NCBI GenBank assembly: GCA_037783545.1
Contig: JBBELK010000064.1
Location: 2,232,001-2,296,000, forward strand
Direction: 5' to 3'
DNA length: 64,000 nt
From: Henricia sp. BOLD:AAB3569
Taxonomy: Eukaryota; Echinodermata; Asteroidea; Spinulosida; Echinasteridae
The position numbers and the translations under genes are program-made. Under the pieces are notes generated by a model that was not told the DNA's origin, did not search any database, and saw only the letters and a list, made by a program, of their open reading frames with translations. Shown here in pieces: positions 11,600 through 23,314 of this stretch. The first letter of the stretch is position 1, and each line of letters begins with the position of its first letter.

Positions 11600-12060
11600 T
11601 TTATGCTGCGTGTCAGGTACAGTGTATTCAAAAGAGCAATGCATGTGCATGTAGATCCGATTTTGCCCAATTGACCCCGCCACCTTGGATATTGTTGCTA
11701 CAATGTATGCCGCACACGCTCTCGTCAAAATGTCCACACACACTGCATAAACCAATGGGACTTTCAATGGACAGCACAGATTCATTAGAGAAAACTCAAA
11801 GGTATTCATGTTTCAGGGTCGACAGCTATCTTAGAACACACTAAGTAAAAGGCCAGTAATACAGGGATGTCATATCATGAAATACATGTACGTGAAAAAT
11901 CACACGTATCACGACATACAACACTGTACAAACTGTATGGGCAGAAAATCGCGTGATGTCGTTTGTGATGCAATGCACTTTGACCCATGTGGGCGCTGTC
12001 TGCTAGCTATGTTGTGATTGGTCGGCGGGTTCGGCTTGATTGACAGGTCGGAACTATGTA
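11600..12060 (+). mobile_element. Repeat family I, copy 1
   Basis: Blocks shared with 57020-57450 and, inverted, with 32000-32290: GATATTGTTGCTA, CAATGGGACT, CACAGATTCATT, TTTCAGGGTCGAC, AAAATCGCGTGAT, GCAATGCACTTTGACC, and GCTGTCTGCTAGCTATGTTG followed by TGATTGGTC. A medium-length non-coding interspersed repeat. Confidence 0.7.
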
Positions 12061-12639
12061 TTAGTTGCTCCAATGTTAAATTGAACATTTGCAGCATTTC
12101 TATTTTCTGATTGTAGCAGCATTTCTGATTCCTACCATGTCTAATTATGTATGGTACATTTTTAATTTCCGAGCACTGGGTGCAAGAAAGATCAGAACAT
12201 ACATTGCACGTGTACACCTTCAGTGTACTAGGCAGATGCACAGCTAGCACTAGTGCAGTCAAACACCTGTTGTCAGTGATAAGGAATCATTGTGCAGTTT
12301 TCAGTGGGTGGGGCATTATATTTGATAAATGGACTTTTCATAAGGCACGATGTTTACACAATGTACTTTAGTACATTATAATGCCATTGTGGTTGGCATG
12401 TATGGCTCGTCTGACTGATCAATTACACATCTGCAAATGCTCTCATGGACACTGGTACTAGTTTTCCTGACGAGCATGTGGTATGTGAATTAATAATGAA
12501 AAATTTGACGTTCAAATTTATTCTCCAAAAGGGAGTGCTTTGGGCCAATTCATTCAAATAAGTTCGGGCCCCGGATTACCACAGTTTTTAACAGTGTTAA
12601 AACCAGCACGTTTTGGCCATGGACAACATGCGTGGTTCT

Positions 12640-13026
12640 TGCTTTCACGGTTTCGGAGTGCATGAACCCTACGGATTTTATGTATGGTGTTCCGGGATAA
12701 ACCCTTACGATTCCAGGGCATACGATACGTATGTATGTACGTTGCTTTCCGTGGTCAAATGGGATTCTAATTTCTGACCACAGTAAATGCTGAAAAGTTT
12801 ACGGATATGCTACAATTGGATCCCGGTGTCTAAGGCTATGCTAAAGTTTTGTACGGTCACTTACGGTTGGTGACCGAAATACAAATTTGAAAAGCAAGCA
12901 ACAGAAATAACAAGGCATGAATTGCGAGGGTTTATCCCGGAACACGCACGATCATGTCTACAGATTTACCAGGATAATCACAGATAAAAAAGCATGGGCT
13001 ACCGGCACCCCGAACCGTGAAAATGA
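12640..13026. mobile_element. Foldback element with CACGGTTTCGG ends
   Basis: Nested inverted arms: CACGGTTTCGGAGTGC against GCACCCCGAACCGTG at the outside, and GTGTTCCGGGATAAACCCT against AGGGTTTATCCCGGAACAC inside. No other copy was seen. Confidence 0.6.
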
Positions 13027-13946
13027 GAATTACATGTACATGTAGGCATTGCCCCATACGGTAACCTTCATGGAAAAAGCTGATATTTCCTTCAATATTG
13101 TATTTCTCAGATGGTCACAAATAATGAGCTCGAAATTTGGGTTCATTATTCTACTGTATTTCATTTTTACCAAACAAAACCCAACAAATCTGAAATTTGC
13201 ACAAAGTCATCCAGAATTGCTTCCAACTATATTTGGCACAAAATACAAAACATTTAGGCAATAAGAGTTAACATCCGTTGTCTTGCAAAAAAGTTTTTAA
13301 TTTCTAAATGTACAATAATTTGTGACTGTTGGGGTTATAACGTACGTCAGCCCTACTTATAGTGTCTGTTCATACATGTACATCCGAATAAGTGCAAATA
13401 CTGACGAAGGACCTTTTCTGTTCCTAGGGCCATAACAGTAAACTGGAAAATCATAAATATCTACTCTGTTGCTAATCAACTGTGAAGCCTTAGCATTCTG
13501 CACTTTGAGTCTCCTGCCGCCCCTGGTAAATTAATAGGCTGTCCATCAGGGGCTCTGACAATTACTTGCACACACAAATCCATTGGGCTAAGTTTACTTT
13601 AAAAATTTTGTAGCAATCATGACACAAATATATTTTGTTACTGAAAGAACTTTTTCAGCACGGAGACCGCAAATGATTAGCCGAGATTACACCCCATGAT
13701 TAAATTCTCTATTGCCGGAACTATTTCAAGACAGAAGTGCAGTTCTATCAAATGGTTTTAAATAAATTTCAATTTAATGATTGTCCACAATTTTTTGTAA
13801 TGATAAAATGTTTGGGACTAGATGTCAATGCACTTGGTTCATTGAGTAGTTCACCCACTTTTTAGTTCATGGCTCTTCACATTAATCACGATAATCTTTA
13901 GAACGGGGTTGAGAAATTGATTCATGCACTGGTAATGAATGTGTTT

Positions 13947-14188
13947 ATGCACCTATCAATTGTTTCCCCCCCCCCCCCCACCCCTCACTTTTTTCGTGCC
14001 CCAGGGTGGGGATTTTTACCCATTGAAATACATGTTGAAATACATGTTTTGCACCCGAGGGTGGGGATTTGTGTCACCTAAATTGTGCCCCAGGGGTGAT
14101 GATTTTGTCACGCGAAAAGTGACAATCCCCACCTCTTGGGTGGGGCAGCCCGGGGGGAAGGGGTGGGGGAAACAATTGATAGGTGCAT
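13947..14188. mobile_element. Foldback MITE with ATGCACCTATCAATTGTTTC ends
   Basis: The arms (13947-13971 and 14165-14188) match perfectly. The left arm runs into a C tract and the right arm into a matching G-rich tract. The interior contains tandem GTGGGGAT-like words. About 240 bp. Confidence 0.85.
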
Positions 14189-14258
14189 TATTTTCATCCA
14201 AGGAAAAAAGGAAAGGGCATGCACGGTTTCCGCGCTTTGCTGCAGGCGCTTATCTCCC

Positions 14259-14516
14259 GACTCCTTGGCTTTTGAGCCTGCATTTTTGGTTTATAGGCTA
14301 CCTGGCGATAGAGCCGACTACTGCTCGGGTCTGCAGTTTCCATCCCCAGTGCAAGCACCATTTTACCTATGGGTGGAGAGAAGCAATGCGTGACAAAGTA
14401 CCTTGCTCAAGGGTACATGCACCACGGATGGGCTGGACCGGGATTCGAACCCACTACCTTTGGAACTAACCCAGGTTTTGAATACGATCCACTAGACCGC
14501 TCCGCCATACTGTAGT
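14259..14516 (-). mobile_element. tRNA-derived SINE, minus strand
   Basis: Read on the minus strand, it begins GGCGGAGCGGTCTAGTGG (A-box-like), then GTGGGTTCGAATCCCGGTCC (B-box). Next comes the SINE core ACCCTTGAGCAAGGTACTTTG shared with the element at 7886. It abuts the foldback at 13947-14188. The 3' boundary is uncertain. Confidence 0.75.
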
Positions 14517-15242
14517 ACTCCATAAAAAAAGACTGAAAATTATTTTTTAACCCCAACATTACCCACGATGCTGCAGTGTAAAGCTACCGGTATCTAGCCT
14601 ATTTTGTTTGCACACGTTTTTAGGAATTGGTACTTCAACTGAACTTAAGTATAATGTATCTAGAAAATATATTAATTATGCTGCAGCTGGAGTTAGAAAA
14701 AAAAATTTCATTGAATTAATTCTTATTTTTTTAAATAATATTTTGAAACTTGTATTTCAAAATGCCAATTGGTATTTTGTAAAGTCCTAGCAAAATAAAT
14801 GACTGATGTAGAGTTAGACAATCCACACTCCTGTTAAATTAACCAACACGTTTCTTTCAATTTATTTCTCAGTTATGGAGTATCATTCACAATATACGTT
14901 GTTCTGGAATAAATTCCTGGACCTTCATACATGTGTACGCTGTATGTATACTTAGACTGTTCATTTTTGCATTTATAATTGAATTACACGTAGATGTCAA
15001 GACAAGCATGAAATTGTGTTACAGTGTTGGCAATGCATCCCGAAATGCACTTTGTACATGTAGGTGTGAAAAGAAAGTACGTTGTGCATTAATAGTTGTT
15101 TGCATGTGTAGTTTGTGTACTGGCTTAGAGTGGATTTTGTTATTTCATTTCCATCGCGATTATATTATTAAAAAAGCACCATACCAAATTGTGCATCAAT
15201 GCATGATACCTAGAGTTGGTTTAATAAACCTGGAGGAATATG

Positions 15243-15325
15243 CCACTGTGCCTTATAGCACAGTTGGTAGAGCCTATCTGCTGGGTGCTGGATGTCTCAG
15301 ATTCAAATCCCAAACTAATTTGTTG
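15243..15325 (+). pseudogene. tRNA-like pseudogene fragment
   Basis: A GTGCCTTATAGCACAGTTGG start (D-arm-like), followed by a decayed T-arm CAGATTCAAATCCC. It resembles the tRNA-like modules near 16925 and 17297 but has lost stem pairing. Not a functional tRNA. Confidence 0.5.
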
Positions 15326-16399
15326 TAGAATTACTGGAATTTTGTACAAGTCGTCCAAGTAACTTGGACCCCCACACATTTGTTTTTAAACATTGGGACA
15401 TGAGCTTAGATGCAAGTAGACATCGAGGTTTATACCACAATTTACACATTAGATGAAAAGAGCAATTTCGCGACCAAACTCAAATTTCCCTTCCATTTTG
15501 CAAGACTTATTACATGGTTAACATTCAAAGCGTAGGCTACATGTGTACGCTGCGATTGCAAATTGAGTGCACATTCTATGTAAATGTACCCCATAAAGGT
15601 TCCTTGGTTCACCCTGGTTCAAAGTTGAGATTGGCTGGGTGAATGTATTGTACCACTTCGCCAGCCTTGTCCCTATTGTGAAAATGTCCTGGTCCATGCT
15701 AAATTGCTAAAGATCCAGGGGACTTAAAAATTTGCCAGATAATGAGATATGTGGAAATCTGAATGGGAAAGGCCAACCTAGGCATTAACAGTACCTTTAC
15801 TAGCTTTTGACTTTATAGACTGGTCTAAACTTGCATACTGTACGTACAATGTACAGACACATGGTTCTACATGTACTGTAACTGTGGGTGTGTCAGGCTT
15901 TTCTGGTGGGCTTTGCTATTAAAATATCAAAGGAATGCAATGCTTATAATATTCAACATTCGCATCACGCCATTTATGTTTGCATGAGAGATCAAGTTTA
16001 CGTGTATACACACGTGCTCATAATTTATTGGATTACAATTTGGTCTCATTTACCAGTAAACATACAGAATGTAGTCCTGCCTAAGGATCACTCTGACATA
16101 TGCTACATATAATTATGCAAAAATAAGCTAGTTCTCGCATAGCCTGGACCACGTTTTTGGGACCATAACTGAGCTCGGTAACAAAATATGAATACACATT
16201 TTACTCGGTAAAATATGAATACACAATGGAAATTTGTGGCTGTACTCCGATATCGCCTGAAATATTTTTGGTACTATGGACAATTTCCATTGTCTGTGCT
16301 GAGACGGTAGGCTTGTGGGCCTAAGGAATATGCACCATAAGAGGATTCAAGTTTATTTTGTGTCCGAAGTGAAACTCTCAATTTATTTTGTTAATTTCT

Positions 16400-16625
16400 C
16401 ATTAGGCACATGGCCAATTCTTCACAGAAACATCTACATGTATTGCCAACTGAAGGTATCTTTAAAAAAGAAAATCGTCTGCAGACTGTTTTTTATTATT
16501 CATTCAACACAAAGTATTACTGCATCTAATGCATACATGTATGGCTGAAATTTCTACAAGGCAGTTTATCAACTTTATTCTTCAATTATAATGTAATGCT
16601 GTCGTTCCTGTTTGTTCCTGTTTAA
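16400..16625 (+). mobile_element. MITE family E fragment beside a family A copy
   Basis: Contains TTGCCAACTGAAGG, GTCTGCAGAC, and TGGCTGAAATTTCTACAAGG. It runs to TTAA at 16622-16625, where a family A element begins. Family A therefore appears to have inserted at or beside the end of this element. Confidence 0.65.
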
Positions 16626-16867
16626 AGGAGCATGTCCAGATTACATTTTTGATGCCCCTATTTTTCTTATTTGTGTTGAGATTTTGATACCATATCATTT
16701 GTCATAATTTCTCATTTCCATTCTTAGTCCGTATATTTTCAAGGATATCGTCGAAACCACCAATATTTTGTAAACTAATTTATTTGGTTTTATAAAGCAG
16801 TGCAGTATTTACATCGACCTATTTGCTTACACGTCCAAATTAACAAACTCAACATTTACCAGTTAAT

Positions 16868-17192
16868 AGTGCCTAATCACCATTGAAATGAAACAACCAA
16901 ACTTGGGATGAGAGAAATAGTAAGGGCCTTATCTGGATTCGAACTCGAGACCTCCGAATCACCGGGCAGACACTCTACCAGCTGAGCTATAAGGCACAGT
17001 TGGTATACTCCCTCAGGTTTCCCCCATGTTGAGATGTTGAATTTGTTACTTTGCCTAGTTGCACTACCATATGCAACACAGAGAAAAATTGGGTCCATAG
17101 GGAAGAGGTCTCAGGTTCGAATCCCGATAAGGCCCTTAGGATTTTTCTCTCATCCCAAGTTTGGTTGTTTCATTTCAATGGTGATTAGGCAC
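16868..17192. repeat. Inverted repeat ending in tRNA T-arm sequence, inside MITE A
   Basis: The left arm GTGCCTAATCACCATTGAAA...TAAGGGCCTTATC (16870-16933) is mirrored at 17113-17192. In both arms the inner end is GGTTCGAATCC-like sequence, the B-box of a tRNA. The mirrored layout looks like a captured, duplicated tRNA-containing segment. Confidence 0.75.
16925..16995 (-). pseudogene. tRNA-like sequence, minus strand
   Basis: On the minus strand it starts GCCTTATAGCTCAGCTGGTA and ends GAGTTCGAATCCAGATAAGGC. The 7-bp acceptor stem GCCTTAT/ATAAGGC pairs and the D and T arms are recognisable. The anticodon arm pairs poorly and no clear anticodon can be called. It is a repeat-borne tRNA relic. 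Confidence 0.6.
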
Positions 17193-17296
17193 CATACCAG
17201 ATGTTGAGTTTGTTACTTTGCCTAGTTGCGCTACCATGCAACACCTAGAGAAAAATTGGGTCCATAGGGAAAACCTGAAGGAGCATACCACCTGTG

Positions 17297-17370
17297 CCTT
17301 ATACAGTAGCTCAGCTGGTAGAGTGTCTGCCCGGTGAGTCAGTGGTCTTGGGTTCGAATCCCGATAAGGC
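17297..17370 (+). pseudogene. tRNA-like sequence, plus strand
   Basis: A second copy of the module at 16925, in the other orientation: GCCTTAT...ATAAGGC acceptor pairing, AGCTCAGCTGGTAGAG and GGTTCGAATCCCG. It carries a 4-nt insertion after the acceptor strand and a weak anticodon arm. Confidence 0.6.
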
Positions 17371-18173
17371 CCTTACGATTTTTCTCTTATCCCAAGTTTG
17401 GTACGTGATTGCAAATTTCCTGTTTTCTTCTCATGGACAGTATTTTATATAATTGTTAGGTTAAAACAATCTTATTTTCTGGGAAAACCAATCTGAACAT
17501 ACTCCTTTAAAACTGTTAGTTAAAACAGTTTTTATGCTTTCAGAGCACAAAGTTCACGTCACATCCACATTGAAAGTGGTGTAAAATGTCAAATCCAAAC
17601 TGCTGAAAAAACTTCTCCTTCGCCCACACACTTGCCATAAATTAAACCACCTCAGACATCACACTGTGTCTTGAACTGCAACCTTCCCACAGCATCACAT
17701 AACAATGGCTTTTCCCACATTGATTGGTTCAGCCCGTTTCCCCCTTCTGACATGACCTACCACACACACTGGCATCATTTTCCAAAGTTGGCACGAATAC
17801 CTCCCTTGAATGGGTTACATGTCGAAAACTTACTATATTGAACTTGATCTAATATTGCAAATTCATCCATCCTTGCAGAACTCACAACTGAGCACTGTAA
17901 GCCTAGTTGTTGTTTAGGCTATAAAAATGTGCGGTTGTGGAGCAGACAACCCGGATAATTCAAAAAGTTAACACCCACTCATGAATAAATAACCACTGCA
18001 TCTTCTATTATAACCAATTTCTTAATTGCAAAATTGAGCAGCATATAAAGTATAGCATGCACACTGTACATTCATGTACAAAAATACCTAAACATGATTT
18101 GTTTATAAAAGTACCTTGTATTGTTAAAAAAATAAAAATGGCAAATGATCTGAGACATTTATTTCATTTTGAG

Positions 18174-18445
18174 ATATGGGTCATTCTATAAATTTGGGGT
18201 CCACTTTTTCTGTCCCCGTTACATCTGACATCTTGTAAAATGTTGTATTTTGTAAATTCAGGACATATCCTTTAAATGCCTTCTAAAGTTCTATTTCAAA
18301 GAGTGATTACATAAAATACAATTCATAAAAATATGGTTTGAAGGCATTTTTAATGATACTTGTATGGCAAATAGCAGTATGTCAGGTGTAACAGGGACAG
18401 AAAAATGTCACACGTTGGACCCCAAATTTATAGAATGACCCATAT
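18174..18445. mobile_element. Foldback MITE family F, copy 1
   Basis: Near-perfect ends: ATATGGGTCATTCTATAAAT, TTGGGGTCCA against TGGACCCCAA, ATTTATAGAATGACCCATAT. Inner GTCCCCGTTACA and GTGTAACAGGGAC words also mirror. Diverged copies lie at 19558-19803 and 41501-42153. Confidence 0.87.
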
Positions 18446-18564
18446 GGCACTTTTCAAAAGCCCTATGGACATTGCGGATATGAGCTGCACATGCATGTGC
18501 AGTGCATTGTAATCAATTAGCACCGGCCAAGTTTTATGTATGTAGGTACCATGCACTGAAAGTA

Positions 18565-18950
18565 AAGCCGTGTCTGCATTGGACTTGTTTTTGGGGAGGT
18601 TTTACCGAGACGATGGTAAAATGAAAAATGGCTAAATTTTACTGCTGTCCGCATTTTGACTTTTTGACACAGTAAAAATTTACCGAGACCGTGGGAGAGC
18701 ATACATGTACGCTTCCAGAGTGCTTTTACCAACTCGCTGTGTCCGCATTGGACTTTTTGTCTTAGGAAAAGTTCCCTGGTCAATTTTCCTGGGCAGAAGT
18801 TGGCCAGGAAAAGTAACCGCTAGACTCAGGAAAAGTTACCGAGAGGAAAACTTCCTAGGCTGTCCGCATTCAAATTGGACTTAAAATTGGAAAAGTACCC
18901 ATCGTCTCGGTAAGTTTTCCCCCAAAAAGTCCAATGCGGACAGGTCTTAA
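18565..18950. mobile_element. Foldback MITE family C, copy 2
   Basis: Same ends (GTCTGCATTGGACTTG / AAGTCCAATGCGGACAGG) and same internal order, accgagac, GTCCGCATTTTGACTTTTTG and TTGGCCAGGAAAAGTAAC, as the copy at 2195-2610. Confidence 0.85.
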
Positions 18951-19557
18951 GCTATTGGTGCACTTGTACAATTTCATGCGCTACATTAGAGTATGCGCTA
19001 CATTAGAGCCATAAAGAAAAAACTGGCATTGTACTGTACACATACCGGTACATGTAAGTCTACTGCTTAAATGTCACAGAGAGTTCAGTCATAGAATATG
19101 CATGTTTAAAAACTGTTCAGACATTTTTATTGCCTCGCTTTATCATGCAAACAGCCCCATAAAATATGAAACCATGCAACCCATAGGCCACTCCTTCCCA
19201 AATTTTTATAACAAGTTTCACAACCTATACTCAAACCAGTGTCCTCCACAATTGCTGATGACAAACAAGACAATCTTGTCAACTTATTATTAAGGTCGTC
19301 TGCTTTGACCTTGCCCGAGGTCATGATCTCTGGATTGTGGACAAGTAGGCCATTCCCTGGCCATTAATCACCGTTTTGTAAACAATGATAATGAGTGCAA
19401 TGGGGGTCATTTACTATGAAGGCCAGTGTCAGGACTAAATGGTGTGTAGCTTTCTGCATATTGTGTACAACATACAGGTATGGTTTCAGACACTGGGCAT
19501 GGAATTGTGGCAATCAATGATTGGGATATTTGGAGCATACTGTAGGCAACTCATTAC

Positions 19558-19803
19558 ATGAGGGTCTTTCTATAAATTAGGGGTCCAATGTTGGTGTCCC
19601 CCGTTACATTTTACATTTCGTTTTTGTAAATTCAGGACACATTATTTAAATACTTACAATCTCAAAGAGTACATAAAGTACAATTCATACAAAATGGTTT
19701 AAAAGCCATTTTAATGATTTTTGTACGAAAAATAACACATCAGGTGTAACGGGGGACACTAAATGTCACACTTTTGGACTCCTAATTTATAGAAAGACCT
19801 ATG
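19558..19803. mobile_element. Foldback MITE family F, copy 2
   Basis: Ends GGGTCTTTCTATAAATTAGG and CCTAATTTATAGAAAGACCT mirror each other. Internal GTGTCCCCCGTTACA and TGTAACGGGGGACAC repeat the family F pattern. Confidence 0.83.
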
Positions 19804-20411
19804 TGGTAAAAATTTTAATTATTCATCGACTCGAGTTGCGTTTTTATTTGGCCGAGCATTGGACATCGCATCATGTTACATACACTTTTGCACAAACCAA
19901 GCTTATTTCGCGAATTTAACCTAGCGATTAGGATGAACGATACTTGCACAGCATTAATATAGAGTAGCACAGACATCTGAGAACTCATGTAAATCATGTT
20001 CGTCCCATCTTAAACGTGAAAGTGAACAGCTCATTGAGCATGAAGCCCAACTTAATGATGTGCTACATGTACTACATGTAGGTGAAAAACAAAACATCTT
20101 TACTGCCCTTGCCTGTACCAGTACCACACACCCAAGGTTGAAAATTTCTGATCTGGAGCAGAGTCAAGTTCATCCTCAAGTGGGCAAAACTAACCTTTGG
20201 GTTGGACCACAGTTGAATTACATGTATTTTGAATTGTGAAACAACCATCAGAACATGAAATTATACCAAAAAGTGGTCAGAAAAAAGGTCGGAGTACATG
20301 TGTTCATACTGTACAACCAATTTGGTTCTGCCTCTAGCTCTGTGAGCCTTTGATCTGCCAGTAACATGGGTCGCATGACTTTATGAATGCACTATGGTAC
20401 ATGTATAATGA

Positions 20412-20492
20412 GATTAAACTTGGTAAAATTGGAAAGTTGATTAAGGTCGGTAAAATTGGAAAGTTGATTAAACTCGGTAAAATTGGAAAGTT
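20412..20492. repeat. Three tandem 27-bp units
   Basis: Units begin GATTAA(A/G)(C/G)T(T/C)GG and continue TAAAATTGGAAAGTT. Exactly three copies (81 bp) with a few substitutions between them. Confidence 0.9.
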
Positions 20493-20740
20493 AGAAAATG
20501 TGCAGCAATATAGGCCTACTCAAGGCCTCAATCCCCAGTGAGTAAAACGATTCAACGCTTCCCATCTAATTAATGACCTCACAGCTTCAAAGGCCAACCA
20601 AAACCTGAAAGACATTAGTGAGACATTCATGTCACCAGGCTGTGAAGCTGAAGGTTGAATGTCAGGTCAAGAAGAAAGCAAGTTCATTTTGCAAGTGCCT
20701 CGGGTTGCTTGACAGAAGAAAGTTCAAATGTGCACATTGA

Positions 20741-21237
20741 AGGAGCGTGACCTGGGGTCGATTTCATAATCACAAAGATGTGCGATGCGTCGTAAATCCA
20801 TCCAACTCGCCGAACCCTTTGTAAGTTTGCCATGGGTTCGGCGATTTGCATGGATTTGGTACGTGTCGCAAATCTTTGTGAAATCGACCCCCAGATCACA
20901 TTTTTTACGCCCCAATTTTTCCCATAGGTATTTTGATACCATACGGTACGTCATATTTTTCTCAATTACCATTATAACATTTGACGTTCTCATTCTGTAT
21001 ATTTTCAAGAATATCTTTAAAAGACCACCAATATTTTCTACACTAACTTATATGCATGGTTCATTAGAGCAGTGCAGTAATTACACCAACTTTTTTGCTT
21101 CCGTGCATCCAAATTACAGATTGCAAATTTCCTGTTTTCTTTCCATGGATAGTATTTTGGGGAGGTATATATGTACATGTATTTTGATTGTTAGGTTAAA
21201 ACGAAATACATTTTCTGTACAAATCTGAACACGCTCC
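20741..21237 (+). mobile_element. MITE family A, copy 3, interrupted by a hairpin MITE
   Basis: Starts AGGAGCGTGACC after TTGA and ends CTGAACACGCTCCT. Family blocks GATCACATTTTTTACGCCC, GATACCATACGG, GCAGTGCAGTAATTACACC, GATTGCAAATTTCCTG and CATGGATAGTATTTTGGGG appear in order. A separate hairpin element (20753-20893) splits the left terminus. Confidence 0.83.
20753..20893. mobile_element. Hairpin MITE family H nested in MITE A
   Basis: The arms GGGTCGATTTCATAATCACA and TTTGTGAAATCGACCC mirror. Inner CCATCCAACTCGCCGAACCC and GGGTTCGGCGATTTGC words also mirror. It lies between GTGAC and CAGATCACATT of family A, which are contiguous in other copies. Related sequence occurs near 23690-23960 and 59232-59325. 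Confidence 0.8.
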
Positions 21238-22829
21238 TTTTAAAAGCACTGTAGCATGTACATGTACCAAATTTGAGTAGAACCATGTCCGCATTAGACG
21301 TTTTGTCCTGATGAATTTTACTGACATTTTTAGCAAACATTACTGTATGGGGAAAATGCCTATTTAGTCTAATTTTTGTGATGGGTAAACTTACATGTAA
21401 TTTTGTCGACATGTTTGTGTCCAACTGCAAGTTCAATTTATTTTCATTTTTTCATGCAGTTCTACAATCTGGACATTTTTCTTCTATCCACAAAACAAAG
21501 TGTTAAATTACGAATTTACGATTTACACACACATACTGACCATACAATCCCAAATTTAAAGCATTTATTCAGGACCAAAAAGCAAAACCGTAGGTGAATA
21601 ATCTGAACACCGTGTGAAATCCTGGTACATGGTGGAAATTACTGATGGTCTGCCGATAGTCCACATCTTTCCCCTTCAGGTACACACCCATGTTCAAAAC
21701 AGATGGCATTTATTTCATGATCAAACAAACCCCAGCGTGAGAAACATCTGATTTTTAATTTCACTTGAAGTAGGGTGGAGTCACTAAAAAAACAAGGAAC
21801 CACTTTTACGGCATTTACAAACAGTATAGCCTATACCAGAGTGAACATTTTAAACTAATGTAGTTAAAAAACTATTTCATTCTTAAGAAAGTCTCATGTT
21901 TTCAACAATTTACTTTCGTACTTTGAACACGACAGCAGTGTTTTGAGTGTACATTTAGTTAAAACCCCCGACACTTCTAAAAATGACAGCAAAATTAAAT
22001 TCTGTATTGCCTTGAAAATGTAGGATAGTGAGCAACGAAAGAAACGCCAAAATGCTTTCCACTTTTTGATTGAAAAAAGGAGTCAATCTGAGAATGGGAT
22101 TTTTAGCATACATGTGCAGCAATGCAGTCATGCATGAATATTTCGTAGTCAACTTTACAGATACATGTAAAAAAAATAATTAAGAAATGTTCAAATTTGG
22201 ATTAAACTAAAAATCTGCGTGTATTTTGTTGCCCGGTATACACTCGCCCAAGTTTTCCAACTAAATTTAGTCTCCAGGGTAGAGCTAAAAAACAAATTCA
22301 ACAAACATCTAGAGAAAACTCTGTGGTGGGACCTTCACTTTCCCCGGTGGGGAAATCAGACAGATTTTCTTGTTTTGACACTCCCAAAGGGAGATGCCGC
22401 AATAAGCAGCAAATCGCTCTGTTCCTGTGCAGCGGGAAGCATGGGGTTATACTTAGCATCAAAACAACCCTAGAAGATGTCAGACCATAACCAGACAGTG
22501 CATGCCCTTTTGGAAGTTGGAACAAACACTTGATGTAGTATTTGACAGCCATTATCAATTACTAAAGTACATACTGTATGTGTACCCGGTATGTTGATCA
22601 ACCACGAATATAACACTGTCATAGCTTTTTTTAGTCAGTTTTTTTAAGCATTTAAATCATGAAACCTGCAAGCCCGCAGTTAAATTTGGGGAACAATATT
22701 GATGAACTGTATTCAAACGAACTTTTGAACCCTGTAATTTATAGAGAATTACCGTTAACAAATTTTCATTTATTTTATGGCCAAGTCAAGGTCCAGTTAC
22801 AAAAACAGATGCTACAGAAAAACACATGA

Positions 22830-23110
22830 GCTGTGTCTGCATTAGATAGTACCATTGCAAGACCATGGTAAACATGTAGTGAATCTTTCCTGTATTATCC
22901 ACACTTGCACTTTCCTTGCTCTATGTTTACACTTACTAGGACCATGGGTTTACTGAACTCGACCAGGTTAACTCTTACCAGTTTACGTTTACCATACTTG
23001 GTAGGTTTTTCTGGCAAAGGTTGGCTGGTAGAAGTAAGCATTGAGTACTTGGGGGGAGAGGGGTGCGGGGGAAGTACCATACCAGTACATCCGACAGGAA
23101 AGTTTCTAGG
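22830..23110. repeat. Diverged family C-like foldback
   Basis: GTCTGCATTAGATAGTACCA at the left, with internal ACCATGG, GGTAAACATG and TTGGCTGGTAGAAGTAA words that parallel the family C interior. The right end reads GGTCCTATGTGGACA. Boundaries are uncertain. Confidence 0.4.
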
Positions 23111-23162
23111 ACTACATAATGGTCCTATGTGGACAGAACTATTGACCCAGGGGTCTATTTCA

Positions 23163-23314
23163 CTATAGACCGTATCGAATAGCCGCCATTTCGTGGGCCA
23201 GTTTCTTTATTCCTTGAGGACATGCATGGTTGCACATATCGTGCTTCCATTGTTGAACGCTTTAAGTAACAAAAGGTGCCCCACGAAATGGCGGCTATTC
23301 GATACAGCCTATAG
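23163..23314. mobile_element. MITE family G, copy 1
   Basis: Perfect-looking ends: TATAGACCGTATCGAATAGC, CGCCATTTCGTGGG against CCCACGAAATGGCG, GCTATTCGATACAGCCTATA. The interior has TTCCTTGAGGACATGCATGG. A copy lacking the left arm lies at 48325-48446. Confidence 0.85.

Larger units (their letters stand above)
16626..17506 (+). mobile_element. MITE family A, copy 2, TTAA-flanked, carrying tRNA-like modules
   Basis: The element starts AGGAGCATGTCCAGATTAC and ends CTGAACATACTCCT. It is flanked by TTAA at 16622-16625 and 17507-17510. Family blocks are TTGAGATTTTGATACCATAT, GGATATCGTCGAAACCACCA, GCAGTGCAGTATTTACATCG, and after the insert GATTGCAAATTTCCTG and TCATGGACAGTATTTT. In the middle (16868-17400) sits an inverted-repeat module with tRNA-like sequences. 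Without it the element would be roughly 350 bp. Confidence 0.85.

Noticed and set aside
13939-14469. 176-codon plus-strand frame with a Pro run and Cys/Gly-rich part
   Set aside because: It crosses a foldback MITE (13947-14188) and then a SINE in antisense; the frame is accidental.
14933-15328. 131-codon plus-strand frame with hydrophobic segments
   Set aside because: No homology, and its end runs through a tRNA-like relic. AT-rich frames of this kind easily give hydrophobic peptides.
16925-17370. Functional tRNA genes
   Set aside because: Acceptor, D and T arms are recognisable, but the anticodon arms do not pair properly, no terminator T-run follows, and the copies lie inside transposon arms.
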